DNA of 64,000 nt from Ignavibacteriales bacterium UBA1304 (GTDB lineage: Bacteria; Bacteroidota; Ignavibacteria; Ignavibacteriales; Ignavibacteriaceae). The stretch is taken from contig DBTY01000017.1 of NCBI GenBank assembly GCA_002307295.1, positions 155,495 to 219,494 on the forward strand. The letters are read 5' to 3'. The notes under the pieces are model-generated. The model was given only the letters and a program-made list of their open reading frames with translations. It had not been told where the DNA came from and did no database searches. This document shows, piece by piece, positions 42,775-50,967 of the stretch (positions are counted from its first letter, which is position 1; every line of letters begins with the position of its first letter). The position numbers were made by a program, and so were the translations under genes.

Positions 42775-43359
42775 CTATAAACCAAGCTGCTTCATATAAG
42801 TCTGGTTATCCCAGAACAAGTATTCTTCTATCATTACTCCGTCTTTCCAGATTCCAATAGTACACATTGGAAGCGAGAACGATTTTCCTGTCGGCTGGAT
42901 AAATTTTCCGTCGCCAATAGGCATAGGCTCGGTAAAAGTTCCGGTCATAACGCCTGTAACCGCGGTCATATTGCCTGAGCCAAACCGGACAGGATGCTGC
43001 TTAATGCTGGTGTTAGGGGCGTACACAAACATTGCCTTCAAGTCTGCAATGTGCCGTTCAATTCCTATTGTAAAATGTCCGTCAGGCCAGTTAACTTTTA
43101 TATCTTTTGCATGGCTCTCGTGTAAGCGGGTCCAATCCTGATTGCTAAAAACTGTAAAGTCTAAAGTGTCAAACTTAACTAAGGACTTTGCAATTTCTTC
43201 ATTCCCAGCAGTTAGTTGTTTTATCTGGCTTCTTAACGAGTCGATTTCCGTCTGGTTAGTTAAGCTGCTTCCGCCAACACTGGCGCAGCTTGTGAATGTA
43301 GCAATAGCGGCCGCTAATAATAACCCGGTTAGGGTTTTGAATGGAATTCTTGTCTTCAT
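42775..43359 (-). CDS. SnoaL-like (NTF2-fold) lipoprotein
   Basis: The signal peptide of the 194-residue protein ends in AIATFTSC, so the mature protein is lipidated at about Cys25. Residues 38-62 are a short coiled-coil linker. From about residue 68 the NTF2/SnoaL pattern follows: DWTRLHESHAKDIKVNWPDG, IADLKAMF, VTGVMTGTFTEP and EEYLFWDNQTYMKQLGL. Proteins of this type include ester cyclases and many small ligand-binding domains; the substrate cannot be told. It lies between the AraC regulator and YceI. Confidence 0.82.
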   Translation of the reverse strand: MKTRIPFKTLTGLLLAAAIATFTSCASVGGSSLTNQTEIDSLRSQIKQLTAGNEEIAKSLVKFDTLDFTVFSNQDWTRLHESHAKDIKVNWPDGHFTIGIERHIADLKAMFVYAPNTSIKQHPVRFGSGNMTAVTGVMTGTFTEPMPIGDGKFIQPTGKSFSLPMCTIGIWKDGVMIEEYLFWDNQTYMKQLGL

Positions 43360-43449
43360 TTCGTTTTGTCCTTTTGTTTAATTTCTGTATGCAACTTAAG
43401 GAGAATTAGAAGACGGGAGGTATGAGTTTTCGGAAATAGAGTTGTAGTT

Positions 43450-44280
43450 TTAGGTAATAAGCTTACTTATTTCATTCCTAAACTCGGTTGGCGTTTGGCC
43501 TATCTTCTTTTTGAAAAAACTTGTGAAATATGCTTTCTCATTATAACCTAATTCAAAACCAATTTCAGATATACTTTTATCTGAATAGATAAGCAGGTTT
43601 TGGGCTTCTATGAGTTTTCTTGTTTCAATGATCTCTGAAACGCTTTTATGCAAAATACTCTGGCAAATTAAATTCAGGTTGCGAGAAGACATAAATAGTT
43701 TTTCGGAATAATAATCTACTCCTTCAGACCTGCGGAAGTTATCCTCAAGAATTCTTAAGAAATTTTTGAAAGTCGTGTTTTGCGTATATGGTATCGAGCT
43801 TTCCGCTTCATCCTGCCTGTCTCTTTCGGTTTCAATCATAGTGAACAAAGTTTTTAAGAGATCGTGCACGACCGCTAGTTTGGGGTCTGGCCGCTGCATT
43901 TCTTCGTACATCATTTCGCACAGAATGTTCATCCGGTTAAAACAGTTTCCGTCTTTCAGTTCAATATTTGCGTGATCGTGGTAATATGAATACAGGCGGA
44001 AAGTGGATTCTGGAAGAAACTCGCTGTTAAAACGGAGCCCCCAGATATTACATTTATTATTCTCCATCATCGGTCTGATGCGGTGCATTTTCCCCTGCGT
44101 AATAAAGCTAATGAATGGAGCCTTGAACGTAAGGACTTTAAAGTCGATAAAATGCTCAACCTTTCCTTCGGCGCCCACAAGCAATTCTTCAAAGTTGTGG
44201 ATGTGAGGCTCGTTGGTGGAGTTGGCTACTTTAATTGCGTCTTCGTTATTAAACTTAAATATTTTGAAATACTGTTCCAT
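43450..44280 (-). CDS. AraC-family transcriptional regulator
   Basis: A 276-residue regulator. The N-terminal half has a cupin-like sensor (EPHIHNFEELLVGAEGKVEH). The C-terminal 100 residues hold the two helix-turn-helix units, with SSRNLNLICQSIL and the typical second motif DKSISEIGFELGYNEKAYFTSFFKKKIGQTP. The ATG at 44280 is used since the frame upstream offers only a TTG without ribosome site. It lies 90 bp upstream of the SnoaL-YceI-DodA genes, which it probably controls. Confidence 0.9.
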   Translation of the reverse strand: MEQYFKIFKFNNEDAIKVANSTNEPHIHNFEELLVGAEGKVEHFIDFKVLTFKAPFISFITQGKMHRIRPMMENNKCNIWGLRFNSEFLPESTFRLYSYYHDHANIELKDGNCFNRMNILCEMMYEEMQRPDPKLAVVHDLLKTLFTMIETERDRQDEAESSIPYTQNTTFKNFLRILEDNFRRSEGVDYYSEKLFMSSRNLNLICQSILHKSVSEIIETRKLIEAQNLLIYSDKSISEIGFELGYNEKAYFTSFFKKKIGQTPTEFRNEISKLIT

Positions 44281-44425
44281 TACAGGCAACTTACAAAAAT
44301 TGCCGTTTGTTATCAAACAAAACTATAATTAAGAATCGGGCGCGTAATAACTCTTTAGAAATATCAGTATGCCATTAATATAATAAAACATTGGGGGTAA
44401 CTGCGACGCTTATAAGAGACCTGTA

Positions 44426-44974
44426 TTATACTTCTTTTGTCTTAATTGTTTTTATATTATTCTTGTGTAAATAATTAATCACTTTAGATTTATTCATCTC
44501 ATTTTTTGAACCTAAAGCATCTTCAATTACAACCGCATTAAACTTCTCTTTTATTAATCCTTTAACGGTGGCCTTAACGCATCCTTCAGCAAGCAGGCCC
44601 ATAACGAAAACATCGGTAATATTATTGTCTTTTAGGTATTTCAGTAAATCTTTATTTGACAATGAGTTTGGTTTTGATTTTGAGTAAATACTATCATTTA
44701 CTATAACTAATTTTTTATCAAGGCCAACCCCAGGTCCTCCTTTTTTACAAGTATTACTAGTTACTAAATTTATGAACGGGTTTGTCCATTCATTTACAAC
44801 ATATATCACTAAATCATTATTATCATTAAACTTGACGATAGACTCATTTAAGTTTTGAAAAAATAAATCAATTTCCGCCGTACCAATATGAAATTTTGAA
44901 TCTGGGTTAACCAAATTTTCTTGAATATCAATTACCAATAAGGCTTTTCTATTAACTGCAACTTTATAATTCAA
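44426..44974 (-). CDS. Isochorismatase-like cysteine hydrolase
   Basis: A 182-residue protein. The Asp-Lys-Cys triad is visible as ALLVIDIQENL (Asp), SIYSKSKPNSL (Lys) and the LLAEGCVKATVKG cysteine. The family includes nicotinamidases and other amidases; substrate not assigned. The frame begins with TTG: a stop lies four codons upstream in frame, and no ATG exists before the conserved core. An ATG in the neighbouring frame runs only eight codons, so a start lost by frameshift is possible. Confidence 0.8.
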   Translation of the reverse strand: MNYKVAVNRKALLVIDIQENLVNPDSKFHIGTAEIDLFFQNLNESIVKFNDNNDLVIYVVNEWTNPFINLVTSNTCKKGGPGVGLDKKLVIVNDSIYSKSKPNSLSNKDLLKYLKDNNITDVFVMGLLAEGCVKATVKGLIKEKFNAVVIEDALGSKNEMNKSKVINYLHKNNIKTIKTKEV

Positions 44975-45221
44975 AGTAAGTTTTCATCCGTAATGTTATT
45001 TAAAATTTCGTAAACAAAATATAAAAATACAACTTGTTAATTGGCGCAAAAATAAAGTAACTGAAAAGAAAAATGGCGGGAAAGTTTTATATTATTCAGA
45101 TGGGCGCGTATTCAGGAATAGCGCCCGGTAAATTCATAAGAAAAATAAAATTTGAAATACGGATATGTTTTGATGCTGGCTAAAAAAACTCTAAGGCTAT
45201 TGAGTTCAATAAAGCTCTGTT
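44975..45221. other. Intergenic region with GGGCGC hairpin
   Basis: These 247 bp hold a GGGCGC/GCGCCC hairpin (45102-45126) similar in base composition to REP arms, and a 36-codon frame across it that has no known relative. No gene is supported. Confidence 0.4.
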
Positions 45222-45521
45222 TTATTTTGTTACGCTAACCGATCTGCAGCTTACTGTTACAAACCCAGCAACGCAATTTATTACAACGTCGATAGGGGAT
45301 TGCTCTGTCTTAATGGTGTAATTAGAAGAGCCTCCTGCCATCGTTTTAGTGTTAACAGCATTTATTGGAACCAAGCCCCATAGCACATACCATTGTCTAT
45401 CGATAACGGTTTCGGAATTAGATCCGCCTTTCCCGACAGTATGAATATTTGTCATACATCCAGATACAAAAAGCATAAGAAACATTACTAATAAAAATGT
45501 TGATATAGCTCTTTTTTGCAT
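45222..45521 (-). CDS. Bor/Iss-like small lipoprotein
   Basis: A 99-residue protein with signal peptide ending FVSGC, lipidated at about Cys22. After it come the patterns IHTVGKGG, the RQWYVLWGLVPINAVNTKTMAGG motif and the final INCVAGFVTVSCRSVSV. This resembles Bor, the lambda lysogenic lipoprotein linked with serum resistance, and its chromosomal cousins, in length and in the conserved order of these pieces. Similarity is at pattern level, so the assignment is moderate. No phage genes are nearby. Confidence 0.65.
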   Translation of the reverse strand: MQKRAISTFLLVMFLMLFVSGCMTNIHTVGKGGSNSETVIDRQWYVLWGLVPINAVNTKTMAGGSSNYTIKTEQSPIDVVINCVAGFVTVSCRSVSVTK

Positions 45522-45558
45522 AAGAACTCCTTATAATGATTTATAGAATTATATTATT

Positions 45559-46182
45559 TTATTTATCGAATTTAATTGTGCCGATTGACGACTCAATAGC
45601 CTTAATTTCGTTTTGATAAGTTATCAGGGGCATCACATAGTCTAACTGAATAATTTGTTTGGTGGGAGTAGTAAGCAATAATTTGAAAATCACGTTTACG
45701 CTATCCTGTATTAAAAACTGAGTAATTTTAATGTCGCCTTTGTAGAACTCGGCTGATTTGACGTTATTACTCTTAAACTGTTTTTTTATCATTTCCGATA
45801 CGGTTTTTACGCCGTCTTCGGATGGATTTTTTTGATAGAGTTCGATGCCGGAAATTACAAGAATGTTAAGCTTTTTATCCGCTAATACGGCAATAGGTTT
45901 AGCCGCAAAAACATTTTCGGTTTTGTCAGTTTGCTCAATATTGGCGGAAAGTTTCTTAAAAAACTCTTCGGATTTTTCCATATTTACGGGAGGGTTTATC
46001 TTTAATTTATATTCGGTCAGCGCAAGCTGTTCGCCTATCTGAGTGGAATCAATATTAAAAGCCATCTGCTTAAAGCTGTTGGAATTAGAACTCTGGTTCT
46101 TGCATCCAGCAACGCAGAAAATAGCAATAAGGCAAACGCAAAATAATATGCATTTGCCTTTTGTTACAAAATAAACTCTCAT
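45559..46182 (-). CDS. Lipoprotein of unknown function downstream of rseP
   Basis: A 207-residue protein with a hydrophobic signal (residues 10-25) ending FCVAGC, so it is lipidated near Cys27. The remaining part has mixed alpha/beta text with no known domain; the EIKAIESSIGTIKF ending resembles PsbP/DcrB-like lipoproteins, which end in a short strand and helix. The ATG at 46182 is preferred as it directly precedes the basic part of the signal. It follows rseP by 46 bp and may share its transcript. Confidence 0.65.
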   Translation of the reverse strand: MRVYFVTKGKCILFCVCLIAIFCVAGCKNQSSNSNSFKQMAFNIDSTQIGEQLALTEYKLKINPPVNMEKSEEFFKKLSANIEQTDKTENVFAAKPIAVLADKKLNILVISGIELYQKNPSEDGVKTVSEMIKKQFKSNNVKSAEFYKGDIKITQFLIQDSVNVIFKLLLTTPTKQIIQLDYVMPLITYQNEIKAIESSIGTIKFDK

Positions 46183-46228
46183 TGAATATACCTTTGTTAA
46201 AAATTTGTAAGGGCGCAATAACTGCGGG

Positions 46229-47584
46229 TTACATGTTTAAAATATCATTATAAACAATAAAGAGCATTAAAATAAGAAGCAGCACAAAACCGGTGTTTTG
46301 TATTGCAATTTTAATTTTAATCGGTATTTCCTTTTTGAAAATACCTTCAAGAACAATAATAACAAAATGTCCTCCGTCCAATGCAGGGAAGGGGAGAATA
46401 TTTATAGTAGCTAAACTCAGACTTAATAAAGCAAGGAACGTTAAGAAACTTGCGATGCCTGAATCAGCAAACTTAGAAGCGTACTGCGCAATTTTTATAG
46501 GTCCGCCAAACGCTTTTGAAAACTCTAAATTACCCGTTACAACTTTACGCAGCATTGTAAGCGTCATTGAAGTAACTTTATAGATGTCTATAGCTCCGTA
46601 ATAAAATGAAGCGAAGAAACCATAAGTATGATATTCAATCTGTCCGGTAAATAGATTTTTAAGCGATATTCCAATTTTACCATCTGCGCCCGGAACGACA
46701 GTAAGATTAAGCGTATCTTTGCCGCGTAAAACGCGTAAAGGCAGCGGCGTATTCTTATTGGAAGAAATTATCTGAGTAGTTTGCGTAGCGTCTAACAGCG
46801 GGGAGCCCTTCAGCTCAAGAAGTATATCTCCTGTTTTAATGCCCGCTTTATGAGCCGGAGATTTGCCAAGAACGTCGCCAATAGCGGGACTTAGATTTGC
46901 AGGAGTAAGAAATTCCAATCCGGTTTTTTCAGAAGGGATTAACGAACGGTCTATGTCAAGTTTTATTTCCTTTCCGTCGCGCAGAATTGTAAAAGGAATT
47001 TTGTTCCCGTTTGCATTTACATAAATTTCAGAATTAACGTCTTCCCAGTATGTAACTTTTTTACCGTTAATAGTAAGGGCTTTATCGTTAGACTTAAACC
47101 CGGCCTGGTCCGCTCCGCTTTTAGGAGCTATAAAACCTATTGTTGTGGTTTTCCAGTATTCCTTGCCCTGGAAGTAATTTCCGCCCCAGAAAATCATCAA
47201 CGCAAGCAGAATGTTCATTATTACGCCTGCGGTAATAACAAATACTTTTTGCGTTGTCGGTTTAGCGCGGAACTCGTATGGTTCAGGAGTCTTTCCAATA
47301 AACGCGGTATCAAAGCTTTCATCCACCATGCCGGATATTTTAACATAACCGCCGAGAGGGATTAAGGAAATTCTGTAATCGGTATTGCCCTGACCGTCAA
47401 AATCTTTTGCCAGGTCGCCAAATGTAAATCCGGTTATTTTATTATATCCAAACAGTCTTTTGCCAAAACCAAGAGCAAAAATTTCTGCGCGCATTCCGCA
47501 AAGTTTAGCAGAGGCAAAATGACCGAATTCATGAATAAAAACCAAAATGCCTATTGTGATAACGAAATAAATTACTTCACTCAT
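46229..47584 (-). CDS. rseP: RIP metalloprotease RseP (site-2 protease)
   Basis: Inner-membrane zinc protease that cuts anti-sigma factors and signal-peptide remnants. HEFGH lies at residues 18-22 in the first membrane segment, and the second catalytic motif NILPFPALDGGH lies in the C-terminal membrane region. Between them are two PDZ domains, with GFIAPKSGADQAGFKSND and SPAHKAGIKTGDILLEL as carboxylate-binding loops. The 451-residue length fits the two-PDZ form. Dxr lies 18 bp upstream, a gene order conserved in many bacteria. Confidence 0.95.
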   Translation of the reverse strand: MSEVIYFVITIGILVFIHEFGHFASAKLCGMRAEIFALGFGKRLFGYNKITGFTFGDLAKDFDGQGNTDYRISLIPLGGYVKISGMVDESFDTAFIGKTPEPYEFRAKPTTQKVFVITAGVIMNILLALMIFWGGNYFQGKEYWKTTTIGFIAPKSGADQAGFKSNDKALTINGKKVTYWEDVNSEIYVNANGNKIPFTILRDGKEIKLDIDRSLIPSEKTGLEFLTPANLSPAIGDVLGKSPAHKAGIKTGDILLELKGSPLLDATQTTQIISSNKNTPLPLRVLRGKDTLNLTVVPGADGKIGISLKNLFTGQIEYHTYGFFASFYYGAIDIYKVTSMTLTMLRKVVTGNLEFSKAFGGPIKIAQYASKFADSGIASFLTFLALLSLSLATINILPFPALDGGHFVIIVLEGIFKKEIPIKIKIAIQNTGFVLLLILMLFIVYNDILNM

Positions 47585-47602
47585 ATAACTGGACTTCTCC
47601 TA

Positions 47603-48745
47603 TTAATTTAAACTTGATGCGAATTCACGGGTCTGTCTATCGCATTCAAAAATCATTTCCAAATCGGGGGTTTTATGATTTTCTATTTTGTCTAATGACT
47701 TTTTTATTATCTGCGGAATTGCAGTAAATTTAATCTCTTTCTTTAAAAATTTATCTACGGCTATTTCATTTGCCGCATTCAGAATACATGGGGCCGTTCC
47801 TCCGCTCTGCAATACTTCAAAGGCTAATTTTAAACATTCAAATTTATCAAAATCGGGCTCAAAAAACGTAAGATTTTTGATTAACGGTAATTTTGTAGTT
47901 ACAAAGCAGCTTTGCAGCCTTTCGGGATACGAGAGCGCATATTGAATAGGCAGTTTCATATCCGGCGAACTTAGCAGCGCTTTAATTGAGCCGTCAACTA
48001 ATTCCACCATCGAATGGATTATCGACTGGGGGTGAATTACAATTTCTATCTTTTCGGTAGGATAGCCAAAAAGCCAGTATGCTTCTATTACCTCTAATCC
48101 TTTATTCATCATAGAGGCGGAGTCTATTGTAATTTTGCTTCCCATCTTCCAGTTAGGATGATTGAGCGCCTCTTCTACAGTTACGTTTTCAAGCGAGTTT
48201 TTGTCTTTGTATAAAAACGGTCCGCCAGAAGCGGTTAAAATTATTTTGCCGATTGCATTTTTATTTTCGCCTTCTAAGCACTGAAAAATTGCGCTATGCT
48301 CGCTGTCTATAGGTATAAGCTCGGCGTTGTGTTTTTTACAAAGCTCGGTAACCAGTCTGCCAGCAACAACAAGAGTTTCCTTGTTGGCTAAAGCTATCCT
48401 TGCGCCTTTTCTAATGGCTTCAATTGCAGGGGCAAGACCGCAAAAGCCTACCATTGCGCCTACAAAAATATCGTAGTCGCACCGCTTAGCGGCTTCAATA
48501 AGTCCTTTGCTGCCGGATAGGACTTCGGTTTTGCCGTTAATTCTTTTTCGCAATTCGTCTGCGGCTGCTTCGTCTTTAACAACAACGCATTCAGGATGGA
48601 ATTCGTTAATCTGTTCTTCCAGTAAACTGATGTTGCTGTTAACGGCAAGAGCCGTAACGCTGAACAGATCTTTAAAAACCCTGATGACGTTAAGAGTATT
48701 AACTCCAATAGAGCCGGTAGAACCTAATAGAAGTATTTTTTTCAT
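47603..48745 (-). CDS. dxr: 1-deoxy-D-xylulose 5-phosphate reductoisomerase
   Basis: Second enzyme of the MEP isoprenoid pathway. NADPH-binding LLLGSTGSIGVNTL (residues 5-18), the metal site IDSEHSAIFQCLEGE, the SASGGPF loop and the NHPNWKMGSKITIDSASMMNKGLEVIEA motif are all intact. The ATG at 48745 is preferred over an upstream in-frame start because the Rossmann strand follows directly (MKKILLLGS). Length is 380 residues, as usual. It is transcribed with rseP. Confidence 0.96.
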   Translation of the reverse strand: MKKILLLGSTGSIGVNTLNVIRVFKDLFSVTALAVNSNISLLEEQINEFHPECVVVKDEAAADELRKRINGKTEVLSGSKGLIEAAKRCDYDIFVGAMVGFCGLAPAIEAIRKGARIALANKETLVVAGRLVTELCKKHNAELIPIDSEHSAIFQCLEGENKNAIGKIILTASGGPFLYKDKNSLENVTVEEALNHPNWKMGSKITIDSASMMNKGLEVIEAYWLFGYPTEKIEIVIHPQSIIHSMVELVDGSIKALLSSPDMKLPIQYALSYPERLQSCFVTTKLPLIKNLTFFEPDFDKFECLKLAFEVLQSGGTAPCILNAANEIAVDKFLKKEIKFTAIPQIIKKSLDKIENHKTPDLEMIFECDRQTREFASSLN

Positions 48746-49158
48746 AAAATTTATTAAAATGCTGTTAAAGTTAGGAAAGAATGTCCTGCTAATCAATCTA
48801 AATTATATTCTCTTTTTCCGGCGGGGAGATTGGGCGGATTTGCAAAATAATTAGCTCTCGTCTTTTTTTGTCAGCTTATTTCAGGACGCCACGGACAAAA
48901 CAATTTATTGCAACTAATATGTTAAAAACAACACACCCCTAACGCCTTCTCCGCCGAAGGCGGAGAAGGCGTTTTTCCCCTCTCGAGAGGCGGATTAAAA
49001 GGGGTGTGTTTAAAAATAGCTTGTATGAACAATCTTGATTGTATTTCTGCGACAATTTAATTAGGTTATAAATAGTAATTATACTGCTCTACTAATCCGG
49101 ATATTCTTTTTGCAATAATGCAAATATTTATAAACTATTTTAATATTGGCAAAAACAA
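48746..49158. other. Intergenic region upstream of dxr
   Basis: In this 413-bp stretch no gene is supported. It holds the promoter region for dxr on the minus strand, one inverted-repeat element at 48930-49010, and an AT-rich lead into the DUF2971 gene. Confidence 0.6.
48930..49010. repeat. ACACACCCCT-ended inverted-repeat element, copy 2
   Basis: Ends AACACACCCCT and AGGGGTGTGTT are perfect 11-bp inverted copies, 81 bp overall. Inside are a perfect hairpin with 15-base arms (48941-48973, arm AACGCCTTCTCCGCC, loop GAA) and the palindrome CCTCTCGAGAGG (48979-48990). It shares its ends with 16984-17035 and carries one extra hairpin, as expected of a non-autonomous element or modular repeat. 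Confidence 0.85.
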
Positions 49159-50136
49159 ATGGCTTATAAAGCTGAACCAATCCCTTTGTATGGGATTGAG
49201 CCTATACCTCCAGGAATTGAGGAAATAATCAAGTGCTACATATCTTCACAATTGGAATATCATAATTTTGAAAATGATTTGATTTTATATCACTATTCTA
49301 ATCTAAACGGCATAAAAGGAATACTAAGCAATCGGTCTTTCTTTTGTACAAATATTGAATATGTAAATGATAATAAGGAAATTAACTATGGGATATCCTT
49401 AATAAATGAAATAATTGCTGACGAAAAAGATGAAAAAAGCAAATCGTTCAGAAATATAGTCGGGCAAGTTTTTGATAAATGCATTATTAAGGATATTTTT
49501 AATTTTTTTATTACATGTTTTAGTGAAAACAATAATTTGGAAAGACAATGGAAAGAATATGCAGATGAAGAGAAAGGTTGCTGTATCGGGATAGATTTTA
49601 ATAGTCATGAATATCCATCCTTTATTAATTATAGCGATAACTTGAATATGCCCGGTTCAAAACAATGTAAAGCTGCATTGAGGAAAGTTATATATAATAG
49701 AGATGAACAAGTTAATAGAGCAAAAGATTGTTTTGAATTTTATAAAAATCTAGCGAATGACAAAGTTGCAAACCAATATATGCCTCATGTTGCAATGCAT
49801 GCTGCAAATGCTTTTTTCGAACTATCGACATATTTTAAGGATTATCAGTATAAAGACGAAAATGAATGGCGGTTATTATATTATGGACAACCCAAATGTT
49901 TAGAAAAATCTATCAAGATTAAAGAATTTGAAGGTAAAAAAAAAGAATATCTTGAACTGTTTTTATATAAAGATGTAAGCTGCCAAAGAATTTTTCCATT
50001 AACCTCAATAGCTTTGGGTAAGAATAATTTAAATAAAAAAATCAGGATGGAATTAAAAGAGTCCATTGATAATACAAGACAGATTAATAATCAAATTTCA
50101 ATTCGGTCGGACATAGAAGTATTTACACGAGAATAA
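49159..50136 (+). CDS. DUF2971-domain protein
   Basis: A 325-residue cytoplasmic protein. The domain is recognised by LILYHYSNLNGIKGILSNRSFFCTN, the CFSENNNLERQWKEYADEEKGCCIGIDF middle motif and the DENEWRLLYYGQ motif toward the C-terminus. Similar motifs (HYS...G...L, W..YA....G) appear in ADP-ribosyltransferase-like folds, and DUF2971 genes often sit in defence islands. No partner genes are adjacent. It is AT-rich and bounded by two dispersed repeats (48930-49010 and 50244-50265), which suggests acquisition. Confidence 0.78.
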   Translation: MAYKAEPIPLYGIEPIPPGIEEIIKCYISSQLEYHNFENDLILYHYSNLNGIKGILSNRSFFCTNIEYVNDNKEINYGISLINEIIADEKDEKSKSFRNIVGQVFDKCIIKDIFNFFITCFSENNNLERQWKEYADEEKGCCIGIDFNSHEYPSFINYSDNLNMPGSKQCKAALRKVIYNRDEQVNRAKDCFEFYKNLANDKVANQYMPHVAMHAANAFFELSTYFKDYQYKDENEWRLLYYGQPKCLEKSIKIKEFEGKKKEYLELFLYKDVSCQRIFPLTSIALGKNNLNKKIRMELKESIDNTRQINNQISIRSDIEVFTRE

Positions 50137-50243
50137 TAGGTGGGGGAGAAGCAATTTCTTTTAATGTATTATTCTAATAAGCCAGCCTCTGCTCAAGATT
50201 GATCTTGCATAAATAATCATGCATGAAGAAACAGGACAAGGCA

Positions 50244-50265
50244 GGACAGGCGATGGCGCCTGTCC
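50244..50265 (+). repeat. REP-like palindrome, distant copy
   Basis: Arms GGACAGGCG and CGCCTGTCC flank an ATGG loop, followed by CACAA as at 1485. Arm length, loop size and the GGCG-CGCC core agree with the RAYT-linked copies; only the outer bases vary with compensating changes. Confidence 0.7.
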
Positions 50266-50305
50266 CACAAAAAAATTAAAGATACAATATTCTAAAATTT
50301 TATCC

Positions 50306-50797
50306 TTATCCCAAAAACCTGTGCGTAATTGCCAGCAGAAAATTAATTAATACAAGCAGGTTTAGTATTAATGATACTTTGGAAAGCTTCTTTAAAGCCG
50401 GATAAAATTCATCGCTTAAAGGCTGGTTGTTTTCTAAATCGGCTCCAAGCAGTTGGCGTAGTTTTTTACCGGAAGGAATTATCAGCGCAAACGTAAGGAC
50501 AAGCAAAATAACCATTATTACCTGTTTTGCAGCCAGCCAGTGGTCGGCGCTAAAATTAAAAAACGAGTAAAATGGGAGTATAGAAACAAGCAGTATCCCG
50601 GTAACAAGAATACCGCTCATACCGGCCATTCCGCCAATATTTATTAACACAAGATAAACTGAAGCCAGCCGCCGTTCGCCTGATTTTCCTTTAGCCGAGG
50701 CGAGCGATTTTTCTATAATTAACTGCGCCGGAAAAGCGCCAAGCCAGATTACTGACGATATAATATGCACTACTACTAAAAACGGATAAAGACTCAT
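50306..50797 (-). CDS. Small integral membrane protein (DUF2269/CopD-like)
   Basis: A 163-residue protein with four hydrophobic helices, starting SLYPFLVVVHIISSVIWLGAF; the His and Trp in this helix are typical of DUF2269 and CopD-type membrane proteins. The second and third helices carry MAGMSGILVTGILLV and QVIMVILLVLTFALIIP. The ATG at 50797 is chosen because it begins the first helix. Possible haem or metal binding by the conserved histidines is inference. It is divergent from the carboxyltransferase gene. Confidence 0.7.
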   Translation of the reverse strand: MSLYPFLVVVHIISSVIWLGAFPAQLIIEKSLASAKGKSGERRLASVYLVLINIGGMAGMSGILVTGILLVSILPFYSFFNFSADHWLAAKQVIMVILLVLTFALIIPSGKKLRQLLGADLENNQPLSDEFYPALKKLSKVSLILNLLVLINFLLAITHRFLG

Positions 50798-50967
50798 AGT
50801 CTGACCTCTTAAAAAATATTCTATCTGAAACAATAATATTTTTATTTTATAATGAAATATTATTATTAATTACTTAATTTTAATTCGAGAAGAATTTATA
50901 ACTATATAAACTTTTCAAATTAAGTTATTGTTCCGCATTTATAATAAATAATATTTAAGAGATTATT

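Noticed and set aside
45074..45184. 36-codon frame between the hydrolase and Bor-like genes
   Set aside because: It spans a GC hairpin, has no similarity and no ribosome site.
45222..45521. Prophage remnant signalled by the Bor-like gene
   Set aside because: No other phage genes, integrase or attachment sites are near, and Bor-like lipoproteins also occur on chromosomes outside phages.
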